Shown one piece after another: positions 52,984 through 62,576 of a stretch of 64,000 bases of DNA. Origin of the DNA: Gammaproteobacteria bacterium RIFCSPHIGHO2_12_FULL_37_14. Lineage in GTDB: Bacteria > Pseudomonadota > Gammaproteobacteria > DSM-16500. Under the pieces are notes generated by a model, which was given only the letters and a program-made list of their open reading frames with translations, was not told the origin of the DNA and made no database searches. The position numbers and the translations under genes were made by a program. Position 1 is the stretch's first letter, and each line of letters opens with the position of its first letter. Where the stretch lies: positions 405 through 64,404 of the forward strand of contig MGXV01000024.1 of the NCBI GenBank assembly GCA_001801485.1. The letters run 5' to 3'.

Positions 52984-54218
52984 TAGCCTAATAACCTCTT
53001 AGTCAAGTGAATCGCCTGGATTGCTACATCAATCTCTTGTTCGGTATTGTAGACACCAAACGAAATTCTTACCGTTGCTGGAATATTAAAACGTTCCATG
53101 AGTGGCATAGCACAATGATGACCCGCCCGCACAGCAATTCCTTCATGATCTAATACCGTTCCTACATCGTGTGGATGAATACCATCTAATACAAAAGAAA
53201 TCACTCCAATCTTGGGATGAGCGGTACCAATCGTTCGTAAACCAGAAATTTCTGCAAATTTCTTTTCGGCATAGTTTAATAATGCCTGATCGTGAGAATA
53301 AATATTTGTTATTCCAATCTCATGGATATATTGAATAGCCGCATTTAAACCTATCGCGCCAGCAATATTGGGCGTACCCGCTTCAAATTTTTGCGGGCAT
53401 GTTGCAAAACTTATCTTGGAAAAAGATACTGTCTCAATCATTCCGCCTCCGCCCTGATAAGGCGGCATGGCAGCTAATAAAGTATTTTTGCCGTACAATA
53501 CACCTACACCCGTTGGGCCGTACAATTTGTGTGCGGAAAAAACATAGAAATCGCAATTAATATCTTGTACATCAACAACGGTATGAGCAATGGCTTGTGC
53601 GCCATCGAGCAACACAGGAACAGCATGAGCATGCGCCACTTCTACCATTTTTTTCACCGGATTAATGGTACCCATTACATTAGAAGCATGGGCAAGCGCC
53701 ACCAATTTTGTGCGGGATGAAAATAGTTGTTGATAAACATTGATATCCAACTCGCCGGAATCAGTCACTGGAATCACTTTAATGACCAAACCTATTTGTT
53801 GTTTAAGCAAATACCATGGAACAATATTGGAATGATGTTCCATCTCGCTCAGTATTACCTCATCGCCTGCTTGCCATCTCGATCGACCATAACTTTGCGC
53901 AATTAAATTAATCGCATCTGTTGTGCTATGTACAAACACAATTTCATCTGCATGAGCAGCATTGATAAATTTTTTTACCTGTTGTCGCGCATTTTCATAA
54001 AGCTGTGTTGAACGCTCACTTAATTCATAAATGCCACGATGGATATTAGCGTAATCATTCATATAAAACTGTGACATTGCTTCAATAACTTGCCGTGGTT
54101 TTTGAGATGATGAAGCACTATCTAGATATGTCATGGGTTTTCCGCGATTTTGTTGCTGCAATGCTGGAAAATCACGAGATAAATTTAAATAAATAGGATG
54201 ATTGATAGCAACATTCAT
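52983..54218 (-). CDS. sufS: Cysteine desulfurase SufS
   Basis: 411 residues, group II desulfurase. PLP Lys231 in VFSAHKLYGPTGVGV and the sulfur-carrying Cys369 in RAGHHCAMPLM. N-terminal YLDSASSSQKPRQVIEAM and HSTTDAINLIAQSYG also fit. Starts in four-base overlap with the sufD stop. Supplies persulfide to SufU/SufBCD. Confidence 0.97.
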   Translation of the reverse strand: MNVAINHPIYLNLSRDFPALQQQNRGKPMTYLDSASSSQKPRQVIEAMSQFYMNDYANIHRGIYELSERSTQLYENARQQVKKFINAAHADEIVFVHSTTDAINLIAQSYGRSRWQAGDEVILSEMEHHSNIVPWYLLKQQIGLVIKVIPVTDSGELDINVYQQLFSSRTKLVALAHASNVMGTINPVKKMVEVAHAHAVPVLLDGAQAIAHTVVDVQDINCDFYVFSAHKLYGPTGVGVLYGKNTLLAAMPPYQGGGGMIETVSFSKISFATCPQKFEAGTPNIAGAIGLNAAIQYIHEIGITNIYSHDQALLNYAEKKFAEISGLRTIGTAHPKIGVISFVLDGIHPHDVGTVLDHEGIAVRAGHHCAMPLMERFNIPATVRISFGVYNTEQEIDVAIQAIHLTKRLLG

Positions 54219-55516
54219 ATAACGGCTACCTCATCATTTTGAATGTGTTTTCTAATAGCCACATGAGCAACGCGTTGCATAATTTCATCAGCAAATCCTT
54301 GCAATAAAATATTTAAAGCATCCTGATAGCTAATACCACGCGAACATAAGTAAAAAACAGCATCTTGATCTACTTCACCCGTAGTCGCTCCATGCTGACA
54401 TTTAACATCATCGGCATAAATTTCTAATTCGGGTTTTGAATAAGCTTCTGCTTGGTTGTCCAACAACAAATGATGATTGGCTTGCTGTGCAACCGTTTTC
54501 TCCGCTTGTTGCGTAACATGAACACGGCCGCTAAAAACTGCCTGAGATTTTTTTTCTACGATGCCTTTATATAACATTTCACTACGTCCAGATGGTGCCC
54601 GATGTTCAATATCAACATGATGATTGACCTGATGTCCGTCGTGTTGCAATCGATAAAAACCACTGGTGGTGCAATGAGCACCGAGATGATTTAATTTAAC
54701 CAGCAAATCATCTCGAGCAAACAAATTACTTGATGAATAATTAACATGATTTAAAAAACTATTTTCTTGTTGTTGAATCATGGTATGAGCAAAATGTATG
54801 TTTTTTTTACTTTCATGACGATATTTATAATATTCTAAATGAGCGCCTGCAGAAATAGTAATGGATGTCACCATATTCATCACATGCTTTGCGTGAATAG
54901 CAGCAATATGTTCTTCTAATAAATAAGCTTTGCTTTCTTTTTCGAGAACAATAATTTGTTGTGAATGAGCGACACACTCCTGATGATCTGTCATCAACCA
55001 TAGAATATGGATGGGTAGCGTGAGTTCGCCCGCGACATAAAGAAATAAACCATCATTTGCTAAAGATGCATTTAAACTGGCAAATGGATAACACTCCGCA
55101 TGAATCTGTTGCAGCCAATATGTTTGTAGCAATTCAGCGTGCTTAGCAAGCGCCTGCTGTAAACTACAGACAATCACATGGTGAGGTAAATGAGTTAAAT
55201 CTGAAAATTGCGGCGCATAAAAACCATTGATACACACTAGAAAAATACTTTCAGAATGAACTAAACGTCGTGCTTTAATACTGTCATGAATACTTTTTTC
55301 CATGATCGCTACTGGAGCTGCCGCTGAACATTTTATTTTTTCAAGGCAAGCAAGATTTGTATATTTCCAATGCTCATTTCTTTGCCTAGATAATCCCGTT
55401 TTCAAACAATCCTCTCGATGATGTCCACGAAAATTAGCAAGCCACGTTGGTTCGGGTCGCGAACTATTTTGTTCAAGATTATCCAATAACCATGTTGGTA
55501 AGTTGAGAATCGTCAT
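54215..55516 (-). CDS. sufD: Fe-S scaffold component SufD
   Basis: 433 residues with the C-terminal SufBD beta-helix core: HQVNHHVDIEHRAPSGRSEM, LYKGIVEKKSQAVFSGRVHV, NHHLLLDNQAEAYSKPELEI and DDVKCQHGATTGEVDQDAVF. The N-terminal 150 residues are more variable. Forms SufBC2D. Overlaps sufC and sufS by four bases on each side, tight coupling. Confidence 0.96.
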   Translation of the reverse strand: MTILNLPTWLLDNLEQNSSRPEPTWLANFRGHHREDCLKTGLSRQRNEHWKYTNLACLEKIKCSAAAPVAIMEKSIHDSIKARRLVHSESIFLVCINGFYAPQFSDLTHLPHHVIVCSLQQALAKHAELLQTYWLQQIHAECYPFASLNASLANDGLFLYVAGELTLPIHILWLMTDHQECVAHSQQIIVLEKESKAYLLEEHIAAIHAKHVMNMVTSITISAGAHLEYYKYRHESKKNIHFAHTMIQQQENSFLNHVNYSSSNLFARDDLLVKLNHLGAHCTTSGFYRLQHDGHQVNHHVDIEHRAPSGRSEMLYKGIVEKKSQAVFSGRVHVTQQAEKTVAQQANHHLLLDNQAEAYSKPELEIYADDVKCQHGATTGEVDQDAVFYLCSRGISYQDALNILLQGFADEIMQRVAHVAIRKHIQNDEVAVI

Positions 55517-56280
55517 GTGTTTGATTCACTTTCTAACCAACCATATCCTTTGGTTTCCAATTCTACTGCTAATGTTTTATCGCCAGATTTAATCATTTTA
55601 CCCTGCGCCATGACATGTACTACGTCTGGTTGAATGTAATCGAGCAAGCGCTGATAATGTGTCACAATCAAAAAGGAACGTTGCTGATTACGCAAACTAT
55701 TGACACATCGACTGACCATTTGCAAAGCGTCAATATCTAAACCTGAATCAGTCTCGTCAAGAATAATCAAATTTGGTTCGAGTATGAGCATCTGCAAAAT
55801 TTCATTGCGTTTTTTCTCGCCCCCAGAAAATCCTTCATTGACTGCTCGATGCAATAAGGTTTCATTTAAGCCAACTTCTTTTAGTTTATTTTTGACCAAA
55901 AATAAAAAATCTGCGGCATCAAGCAATGGTAAATTTTTTCGTTTACGTAAACTATTGAGCGCCGTACGCAAAAAATACATATTGTTTACACCAGCAATTT
56001 CTGTTGGATATTGAAACGCCAGAAAAACTCCGCTTGCCGCTCGCTCTTCAGGTTCCAATATTAATAAATTTTGACCGTTAAAAAAAACTTCGCCGTGCGT
56101 CACTTGATAATCTTTTCTGCCTGCTAATACATTTGCTAAAGTGCTTTTACCTGATCCGTTGGGACCCATGATGGCATGCACTTCACCTGGTCGAATAGTT
56201 AAATTGACGCCTTGCAAAATTTGCTTGGCGCGTTGCTGATCATCTTGAATACTCACTTGAAGATTATGAATGGCTAACAT
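55513..56280 (-). CDS. sufC: Fe-S assembly ATPase SufC
   Basis: 255 residues, soluble ABC ATPase: Walker A GPNGSGKST, SufC-specific FLAFQYPTEIAGV, signature FSGGEKKRNEI, Walker B LIILDETDSGLD and the switch His in VTHYQRLL. Energises SufBCD. Three bases after sufB. Confidence 0.97.
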   Translation of the reverse strand: MLAIHNLQVSIQDDQQRAKQILQGVNLTIRPGEVHAIMGPNGSGKSTLANVLAGRKDYQVTHGEVFFNGQNLLILEPEERAASGVFLAFQYPTEIAGVNNMYFLRTALNSLRKRKNLPLLDAADFLFLVKNKLKEVGLNETLLHRAVNEGFSGGEKKRNEILQMLILEPNLIILDETDSGLDIDALQMVSRCVNSLRNQQRSFLIVTHYQRLLDYIQPDVVHVMAQGKMIKSGDKTLAVELETKGYGWLESESNT

Positions 56281-56283
56281 AGC

Positions 56284-57726
56284 TTATCCGACACTCCCCT
56301 CTAAACTAACTTCTAGTAATTTTTGTGCTTCAACCGCAAATTCCATGGGCAATTCGCTAAACACTTGCTTACAAAAACCATTTACAATCATGGATATCGC
56401 ATCTTCCGCAGATAATCCACGTTGTCGACAATAAAATAATTGATCTTCGCCTATCTTGGAAGTAGATGCTTCGTGTTCAACTCGCGCCGTCGAGTTTTTA
56501 ATTTCGATCACCGGAAAAGTATGTGCACCACAGTGTGAACTCAACAATAAAGAATCGCATTGAGTATAATTCCTGGCATTTGCAGCACTCGGTAACATAC
56601 GAACTAATCCTCGATAAGTATTTTGTCCATGGCCTGCAGAAATTCCTTTGGAAATAATCGTGCTACTGGTATTTTTTCCAATATGAATCATTTTAGTGCC
56701 CGTATCGGCTTGCTGATAATGATTGGTCAGCGCAACAGAATAAAATTCACCCACCGAATATTCACCTTGCAAAATGACGCTGGGATATTTCCAAGTAATA
56801 GCGGATCCCGTTTCAATTTGCGTCCAAGAAATTTTTGAATGCTTTCCCCGACAAGCACCGCGCTTAGTAACAAAATTATAAATTCCACCTCGACCCTGCT
56901 CGTCACCGGGATACCAATTTTGTACGGTAGAATATTTAATTTGCGCATGATCTAATGCAATTAATTCAACAATTGCAGCATGCAGTTGATTTTCATCCCG
57001 CATAGGCGCCGTACATCCCTCAAGATAACTGACATGACTGCCTTCATCAGCAATAATCAAGGTGCGCTCGAATTGCCCACTCTTAGCTGCATTTATTCGA
57101 AAATAAGTTGACAGCTCCATCGGACAACGAACACCTTTAGGAATATAAACAAAAGAACCGTCACTAAAAACAGCTGAATTAAGCGCCGCATAAAAATTAT
57201 CGCGATAAGAAACAACCGTTCCCAAATAACGTTCAATCAACTCAGGATATTTTTGCACTGCTTCCGAAAATGGGCAGAAGATAACGCCCACTTCTGCTAA
57301 TTTTACTTTAAATGTTGTCGCTACCGAAACACTATCGAAAACGGCATCAATTGCAACGCCTGCAAGACGACTATGTTCATGCAGAGGAATGCCTAATTTA
57401 CGATAGGTCTCTAACAATTTAGGGTCGACTTCATCTAATGTTTTTGGATTATCTTTACTGACTTTAGGAGCAGAATAGTAAATGATATTTTGAAAATCGA
57501 TAGGAGGATGATGAATGTGTGCCCACGTAGGCGGAGTCATCGTTTGCCATTGTCGAAAAGCTTGCAATCGCCACTCTAGCATAAACAGTGGTTCTTGCTT
57601 CTTAGCAGAAATTAGCCGGATAACCTCCTCATTGAGACCAGAAGCAATTTCATCCGATTCAATTTGAGTCACAAATCCATACGGATAATGTTTGTCCACG
57701 ACTTCTTGAATGAGTTTATTTGCCAT
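56284..57726 (-). CDS. sufB: Fe-S scaffold component SufB
   Basis: 480 residues, normal. Features: [67 protein letters not shown]-like [11 protein letters not shown], and the C-terminal [19 protein letters not shown] with [16 protein letters not shown]. The cluster-assembling Cys in the C-terminal core and the catalytic Glu/His region are present. Its start lies inside the regulator gene's end (11-base overlap). Confidence 0.97.
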   Translation of the reverse strand: MANKLIQEVVDKHYPYGFVTQIESDEIASGLNEEVIRLISAKKQEPLFMLEWRLQAFRQWQTMTPPTWAHIHHPPIDFQNIIYYSAPKVSKDNPKTLDEVDPKLLETYRKLGIPLHEHSRLAGVAIDAVFDSVSVATTFKVKLAEVGVIFCPFSEAVQKYPELIERYLGTVVSYRDNFYAALNSAVFSDGSFVYIPKGVRCPMELSTYFRINAAKSGQFERTLIIADEGSHVSYLEGCTAPMRDENQLHAAIVELIALDHAQIKYSTVQNWYPGDEQGRGGIYNFVTKRGACRGKHSKISWTQIETGSAITWKYPSVILQGEYSVGEFYSVALTNHYQQADTGTKMIHIGKNTSSTIISKGISAGHGQNTYRGLVRMLPSAANARNYTQCDSLLLSSHCGAHTFPVIEIKNSTARVEHEASTSKIGEDQLFYCRQRGLSAEDAISMIVNGFCKQVFSELPMEFAVEAQKLLEVSLEGSVG

Positions 57727-58147
57727 AAGCCAACCTTGATAACAGTAATGGTTCAGACATATCCATAATGGTTAATTGCGATAACATGGAATATATTATT
57801 TTATTAATTTTTAACCAGTTTTCTTTCATCGTGCACATGGATTCGATATTGCATAATCCCTGCATTTGGCAACATTCAGTCATGGAAAGTTTGCCTTCAA
57901 TTGCCATCACCACATCAGCAACCGTCACTTGTTGGGCCGGGCGAGCAAGATGATAACCCCCTTCTGGACCACGAACAGATGCGACTAGATCGGCCTCAGA
58001 AAGCATTTTCAGCACTTTGCTAACAGTAGGTACGGTTAAATGTAATGCCTCAGCGAGCAAGCTTGCGCTTAATACGGCTTCTGGTCGTTTTGCCATGTTG
58101 GTCATGACTAACATGGCATAATCAGCTAATTTACTAATTCTTAGCAT
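57716..58147 (-). CDS. Rrf2-family Fe-S regulator of suf (IscR/SufR-like)
   Basis: 143 residues from ATG 58147 (AAAAGGTC upstream), giving the usual [20 protein letters not shown] start. Winged HTH with [20 protein letters not shown]. Cluster-binding cysteines C92/C93, C99 and C105 ([15 protein letters not shown]) match IscR C92, C98, C104; the extra Cys at 93 is unusual. As first gene of the suf operon it should sense Fe-S status and autoregulate, perhaps through the CAGTAC palindrome upstream. Confidence 0.94.
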   Translation of the reverse strand: MLRISKLADYAMLVMTNMAKRPEAVLSASLLAEALHLTVPTVSKVLKMLSEADLVASVRGPEGGYHLARPAQQVTVADVVMAIEGKLSMTECCQMQGLCNIESMCTMKENWLKINKIIYSMLSQLTIMDMSEPLLLSRLAYGK

Positions 58148-58203
58148 TGTTGACCTTTTTAGATATGAAAACTGCAGCATCATTATTATTAAAATTCGCT
58201 ATA

Positions 58204-58222
58204 CAGTACCATATTCGTACTG
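58204..58222. promoter_or_regulatory. Palindrome upstream of the suf operon, candidate Rrf2 operator
   Basis: CAGTAC-N7-GTACTG is a perfect 6-base inverted repeat 57 bases before the regulator start codon. Position and symmetry suit binding by the dimeric Rrf2 protein; the sequence is not the E. coli IscR consensus, so this is inferred. Confidence 0.5.
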
Positions 58223-58263
58223 ATTAAAGCAAATGCCTGATCTCGTGAACCTAAGCCCTATCC

Positions 58264-58311
58264 TGGTACCTTTTATAAGCAGCGCTTATAAAAGTTTTCT
58301 TGTGAGTACCA
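58264..58311. repeat. Nested palindrome in the suf/aldo-keto reductase divergent region
   Basis: CTTTTATAAGC (58270-58280) and GCTTATAAAAG (58284-58294) are perfect 11-base arms with loop AGC; on the plus strand TTTTCTT follows. Outside them TGGTAC (58264-58269) and GTACCA (58306-58311) form an outer inverted repeat. No plus-strand gene lies upstream, so it is either a leader attenuator of the aldo-keto reductase gene or a protein-binding palindrome. Confidence 0.6.
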
Positions 58312-58423
58312 TTTACCCCTCGAGACAAGATCCATTTCCGCTATAATTGAAAAAAAACATGAAACAGTTTATATTCCTCCCTATAAAAAACTAGCCTGTG
58401 GCATCGTGTAAAAGGATATTTCC

Positions 58424-59371
58424 ATGCAATATAATCACCTCGGTAAAGCAGGAATACGAATCAGTGAACTATCATTTGGCTCCTGGATTACATTCAGCAA
58501 GCAAATTGGCTTAAACGAAGTCAAAACACTCATGCATACTGCTGTTGATCATGGCATCAATTTTTTTGATAATGCAGAAAGCTATGCTCACGGTGAAGCT
58601 GAAATTTTAATGGGCAAGGTGGCAAAAGAATTTCGCCGCGAAGATTTAGTGATTTCCACCAAAATTTTTTGGGGTGGAAATGGTCCGAATGATACGGGTT
58701 TATCTCGCAAACATTTAATTGAGGGAACTAAAAATTCTCTAAAAAGATTACAATTAAATTATGTAGACTTATTATTTTGTCATCGCCCCGATCCAAATAC
58801 ACCGATTGAAGAAACTGTTTTAGCGATGGATGCGTTGGTCCGTAATGGATTGGTTTTTTACTGGGGAACGTCTGAATGGAGTGAACATCAAATTGAAGCA
58901 GCCTATCAAATCGCATCTTCTTTGAATTGTATTCCGCCTACCATGGAACAACCCAAATATAATTTGTTTTTTCGTGATCATTTGGAAGTGGAGTACTTAC
59001 CTCTTTTTGAAAAATATAACATGGGAACCACTATTTGGAGTCCTCTTGCTTCTGGTATCTTATCGGGAAAGTATAATCAAGGTATTCCTAGCGATAGTCG
59101 CCTTGCCAAAGAAGCATGGTTAGTGCCAGATAATTTTATGCAACTCGTTTCTAAGTCTAAACATTTAGAGGCCCTGGCAAAAAATCTTGACTGTTCGCTT
59201 TCTCAATTAGCAATTGCTTGGTGTTTAAAAAACCCTCATGTAAACTCCGTCATTACTGGCGCAACGAAAACTGAGCAATTATTAGAAAATTTAGGTGCAA
59301 TCGACGTGAAAGTCAAACTGACAGCCGACGTAATGAAACAAATTGATGCCATTCTGAATGAAACGACATGA
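58424..59371 (+). CDS. Aldo/keto reductase, KCNAB/YghZ-like
   Basis: 315 residues. NADPH-binding TIM barrel with catalytic tetrad D49, Y54, K80 and H120 (FDNAESYAHGEAE, VISTKIFWGG, LLFCHRPDPN). GTSEWSEHQIEAAYQ and WSPLASGILSGKYNQGIP place it in the AKR6/potassium-channel beta-subunit-like group. Physiological substrate unknown. It heads the plus-strand run into folB-folKP with an ATGA overlap at its 3' end, an unusual companion for folate genes. Confidence 0.92.
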   Translation: MQYNHLGKAGIRISELSFGSWITFSKQIGLNEVKTLMHTAVDHGINFFDNAESYAHGEAEILMGKVAKEFRREDLVISTKIFWGGNGPNDTGLSRKHLIEGTKNSLKRLQLNYVDLLFCHRPDPNTPIEETVLAMDALVRNGLVFYWGTSEWSEHQIEAAYQIASSLNCIPPTMEQPKYNLFFRDHLEVEYLPLFEKYNMGTTIWSPLASGILSGKYNQGIPSDSRLAKEAWLVPDNFMQLVSKSKHLEALAKNLDCSLSQLAIAWCLKNPHVNSVITGATKTEQLLENLGAIDVKVKLTADVMKQIDAILNETT

Positions 59372-59739
59372 CTAAACAGACTTCTTTATCCATTTGCAAT
59401 CTTGAGCTACCTATTTATTTAGGATGGTCTGAAAACGAACGTCTCGAACAACAAAAGATTGTTCTCACTGTAAATATTAAATTTTCAACTCCGCCTCATG
59501 CCTGTGTAACTGACAATTTGAACGATACTATTTGTTATTCTAATATGATCGATAAAATTCGAAACTATCTTGCCCAGAAAAAATTTAATTTGATCGAACA
59601 CGTCTGTTATGAAATTTACCAATTTATTAAATTTCTTCTTCCCGAATCATCACTGACTATTTCTATCAGCAAACAGCCAAAAATTCCTGATTTTTCTGGA
59701 AAAGTAAGCTTCTGTTATTCTGATGAGCAATCCCTATGA
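59368..59739 (+). CDS. folB: Dihydroneopterin aldolase
   Basis: 123 residues. Cleaves dihydroneopterin to hydroxymethyl-dihydropterin. Signs: LELPIYLGWSENERLEQQKI, NDTICYSNMIDKIR (substrate Glu/Tyr region), FNLIEHVCYEIYQF and ISISKQPKIPDFSGKVSF with the catalytic Lys. Overlaps both neighbours by four bases. Confidence 0.9.
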   Translation: MTKQTSLSICNLELPIYLGWSENERLEQQKIVLTVNIKFSTPPHACVTDNLNDTICYSNMIDKIRNYLAQKKFNLIEHVCYEIYQFIKFLLPESSLTISISKQPKIPDFSGKVSFCYSDEQSL

Positions 59740-61067
59740 TTGTTTTGGTATTGGGTTCTAATATCGGCGATCGGCTTCATCATTTACGTAAAGCACTTCA
59801 AGCTATTAAAGCTATCCCCCATCTTACAGTTGAGCAGGTTTCTCCGGTTTATCATTCTGAGGCGCTATTGCCTGATAATGCACCACTGGATTGGGATCAA
59901 CCTTATTTAAATGTGGCCTGTCGATGTGACACAACCTTGGAACCTTTAGCATTACTCAAGCAATTAAAAACCATTGAATGGTCAATTGGCAGAAAACCAG
60001 AGATACGACATTGGGGCCCACGTATTTTAGATATTGATATCCTGGCTTGGGATGATAGAGTCATCAAAAGTGACTTGTTAACTATTCCACATGAGAATTT
60101 ACTCGAACGTCCTTTTGCATTATGGCCATTGGCGGATGTCGCTGCTTTTTGGCGATTTCCATTAGCTGGCCCATTTGAAAATAAAATGGCTGCAGAATTA
60201 GTCGTATCCTGGGGATCACGATTTTCTGGTGATGCACCATTTCATACTAAACAAATTCATCAACGTATTGATACACCACAATTAGTTGGCATTTTAAATA
60301 TCACACCGGATTCATTTTCTGATGGCGGTAAATTTTTATCTATTGAAAATGCATTAGAACATGCTTTGCAGTTGACTGCTGCGGGTGCTGAAATAATTGA
60401 TATTGGTGCACAATCAACTGCACCGGGTGCGAAAAATATTGGGGCAGAAAAAGAATGGGGAATCCTTGAACCCGTTTTAACAGCTATTCTTGCTGCCAAA
60501 AATCAATTTTTCATACCACCTAAAATTAGCATCGATACGTATCATGTCTCAGTCGCTCAACAAGCACTTAAATTGAATATTGATTGGATCAATGATGTCA
60601 ATGGCTTGAAAGATCCCGCCATGATAGAGCTTCTCGCTTTATCAAAAGCAGATTGTGTCATGATGCATCATCTTAGCATTCCGGCTTCTCGTCATCAGGT
60701 GATACCCTATGATCAAGATGCTGTAAAAATTATTTATGCATGGGCAGAAGATCAATTAAAAATACTCGAGAAAGCAGGTGTTACTCGAGAAAGAATTATT
60801 TTTGATCCAGGAATTGGTTTTGGAAAAGTAGCTGAGCATTCGTTAAGATTAATAAAAGATATTCATCAATTTAAAGAACTAGGTGTACGATTGTTAGTTG
60901 GTCATTCACGAAAATCATTTTTATCGTTATTCACTGATTGTCCTCCTCCCGATCGCGATATAGAAACAATGGTTACCTCGTTGTATTTAGCAAATCAAGT
61001 GGATTATTTGCGTGTACATCAGGTAGAGCTCAGTGCGCGCGCCTTGAAAATGGCTGCAGCATTATAA
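59736..61067 (+). CDS. Fused HPPK (FolK) and dihydropteroate synthase (FolP)
   Basis: 443 residues. Residues 1-160 are 6-hydroxymethyl-dihydropterin pyrophosphokinase (VLGSNIGDRLHHL, GRKPEIRHWGPRILDIDIL); residues 180-443 are dihydropteroate synthase (VGILNITPDSFSDGGKFL, ISIDTYHVSVAQQAL, IIFDPGIGFGKVAEHSLRLI, LVGHSRKSFLS). Together with FolB it gives the fungal-like folB-K-P order. The pABA/sulfonamide loop usually GGESTRPGA is GAQSTAPGA here, with Ala229 in place of the Arg (codon 60420-60422). Four bases from the convergent folC stop. Confidence 0.95.
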   Translation: MIVLVLGSNIGDRLHHLRKALQAIKAIPHLTVEQVSPVYHSEALLPDNAPLDWDQPYLNVACRCDTTLEPLALLKQLKTIEWSIGRKPEIRHWGPRILDIDILAWDDRVIKSDLLTIPHENLLERPFALWPLADVAAFWRFPLAGPFENKMAAELVVSWGSRFSGDAPFHTKQIHQRIDTPQLVGILNITPDSFSDGGKFLSIENALEHALQLTAAGAEIIDIGAQSTAPGAKNIGAEKEWGILEPVLTAILAAKNQFFIPPKISIDTYHVSVAQQALKLNIDWINDVNGLKDPAMIELLALSKADCVMMHHLSIPASRHQVIPYDQDAVKIIYAWAEDQLKILEKAGVTRERIIFDPGIGFGKVAEHSLRLIKDIHQFKELGVRLLVGHSRKSFLSLFTDCPPPDRDIETMVTSLYLANQVDYLRVHQVELSARALKMAAAL

Positions 61068-61071
61068 ATAC

Positions 61072-62334
61072 TCAAACAATAGTGCGAACATCCGCTTCTT
61101 TCAATACATTAGCTACCGTATGAAATGAGCCAAAAACAATGATTCTGTCATTCGGTTTAGCCTTGCTCTCGGCTGCTTCAAATGCTTGATCAATGCTTGG
61201 AAAAAAGGTGGCTTTATCCACTTTCGCTTGCTGGAATGCTTTCATCAACTCTTGTTTACTTGCTCCTCGTTTTATAGCAAGTGGCGCATAAAACCAATCA
61301 TCAATCACATCACGAATGGCCAGGATACTGTTAATCATATCTTTATCGATTAGCATCGAAAATACAGCGTACGTTTTTCCTAAATGAGACATCGCCTTTA
61401 ATCGTTTGGCTAAAAAAGCAACCGATGCCGGATTATGTGAGACATCAAAAATTTTTGTTATTTCTCCTGGTATAATTTGAACTCGCGCTGGAAGATGTAC
61501 CTGTAAAAAACCATCCTTGATGGCTTGATGACTAACCGATAAAGACGATTGTAATAATTCGATTGCCATTAGCACAATAGACATATTTTCTAATGCTAGT
61601 GAAGTGAGTGGCAAATGAGTATAAGTTACCTGTTTAGATGACCAAGACCATACGACTTTCTCATCCACAAAAGTAAAATCTTTTCCTTGAAAAAAAAGTG
61701 TTGTATTCAGTTGTTTTGCATAAGTGATAAGCGTACTAGGCGGAAAAAAATCTCCATATACGGCAGGTTTTCCTTGTCTAAAAATACCTGCTTTTTCTAA
61801 AACAATCTTTTCTCGAGTTGCTCCTAACCAATCCACATGATCAATATCAATACTGGTAATGATTGCCACATCGGCATCCATGATATTAACCGCATCTAAA
61901 CGGCCGCCCAATCCTACCTCTAAAATAATGAGGTCTAAAGCATGTTGTTGAAAAAGTAATAAAGCGGCCAAGGTATGAAATTCAAAAGGAGTTAAAGAAA
62001 CAGATCCTCTTGCCTCAGCAATTTTTTCAAACACCTTACAAAATTCTTGATCCTCCGGATGATGACCATTAATTTTAACTTGTTCATTGTGTTTATAAAG
62101 TACTGGCGAGGTAAAAACACCTACTTGATAACCAGCTGCCCGATAAATAGCTTCCAAACCAGCAACAGTTGAACCTTTACCATTCGTACCTGCTACACAA
62201 ATTGTTTTGCTTGTTGGTGACAATAATTTTAATTGAGTAGCGACTTGTTTTACTCGATCAAGACCTAACTCAATTTCAGAGGTATGGATCGTTGTTATCC
62301 AATTTAACCACTCATTTACTGTGGAGAAGTGCAT
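61072..62334 (-). CDS. folC: Folylpolyglutamate / dihydrofolate synthase
   Basis: 420 residues from ATG 62334 (AAGGAAA upstream); a longer frame lacks a binding site. Adds glutamate to dihydropteroate and folates. Mur-ligase fold: P-loop GTNGKGSTVAGLEAI, TSPVLYKHNEQVKING, EVGLGGRLDAVNIMDADVAI, IDIDHVDWLGATREKI and FDVSHNPASVAFLA. Meets folKP tail to tail, so both strands concentrate folate genes. The 240 bases upstream of it (to 62576) are AT-rich with no feature seen. Confidence 0.95.
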   Translation of the reverse strand: MHFSTVNEWLNWITTIHTSEIELGLDRVKQVATQLKLLSPTSKTICVAGTNGKGSTVAGLEAIYRAAGYQVGVFTSPVLYKHNEQVKINGHHPEDQEFCKVFEKIAEARGSVSLTPFEFHTLAALLLFQQHALDLIILEVGLGGRLDAVNIMDADVAIITSIDIDHVDWLGATREKIVLEKAGIFRQGKPAVYGDFFPPSTLITYAKQLNTTLFFQGKDFTFVDEKVVWSWSSKQVTYTHLPLTSLALENMSIVLMAIELLQSSLSVSHQAIKDGFLQVHLPARVQIIPGEITKIFDVSHNPASVAFLAKRLKAMSHLGKTYAVFSMLIDKDMINSILAIRDVIDDWFYAPLAIKRGASKQELMKAFQQAKVDKATFFPSIDQAFEAAESKAKPNDRIIVFGSFHTVANVLKEADVRTIV

Positions 62335-62576
62335 TGTTTTCCTTGTTATTGGTTGTGTATAAGTTCTTTTTAACTCTGATGGCTTTATTACTTCTTTACT
62401 TACTACCATAGAGAACCAGGCTTAAGTTGACTTATCCACAGGATAATATCTCTGTAAGTGCTTAAATATATTATTTTTTTTAAGGAAACCCACAGATTTT
62501 ACCTTGCTATATAAAAATAAATATCTTTAAAAAACTATATTATTTTATTTAATAGAGATTTTAAATTTAAAAAAAA

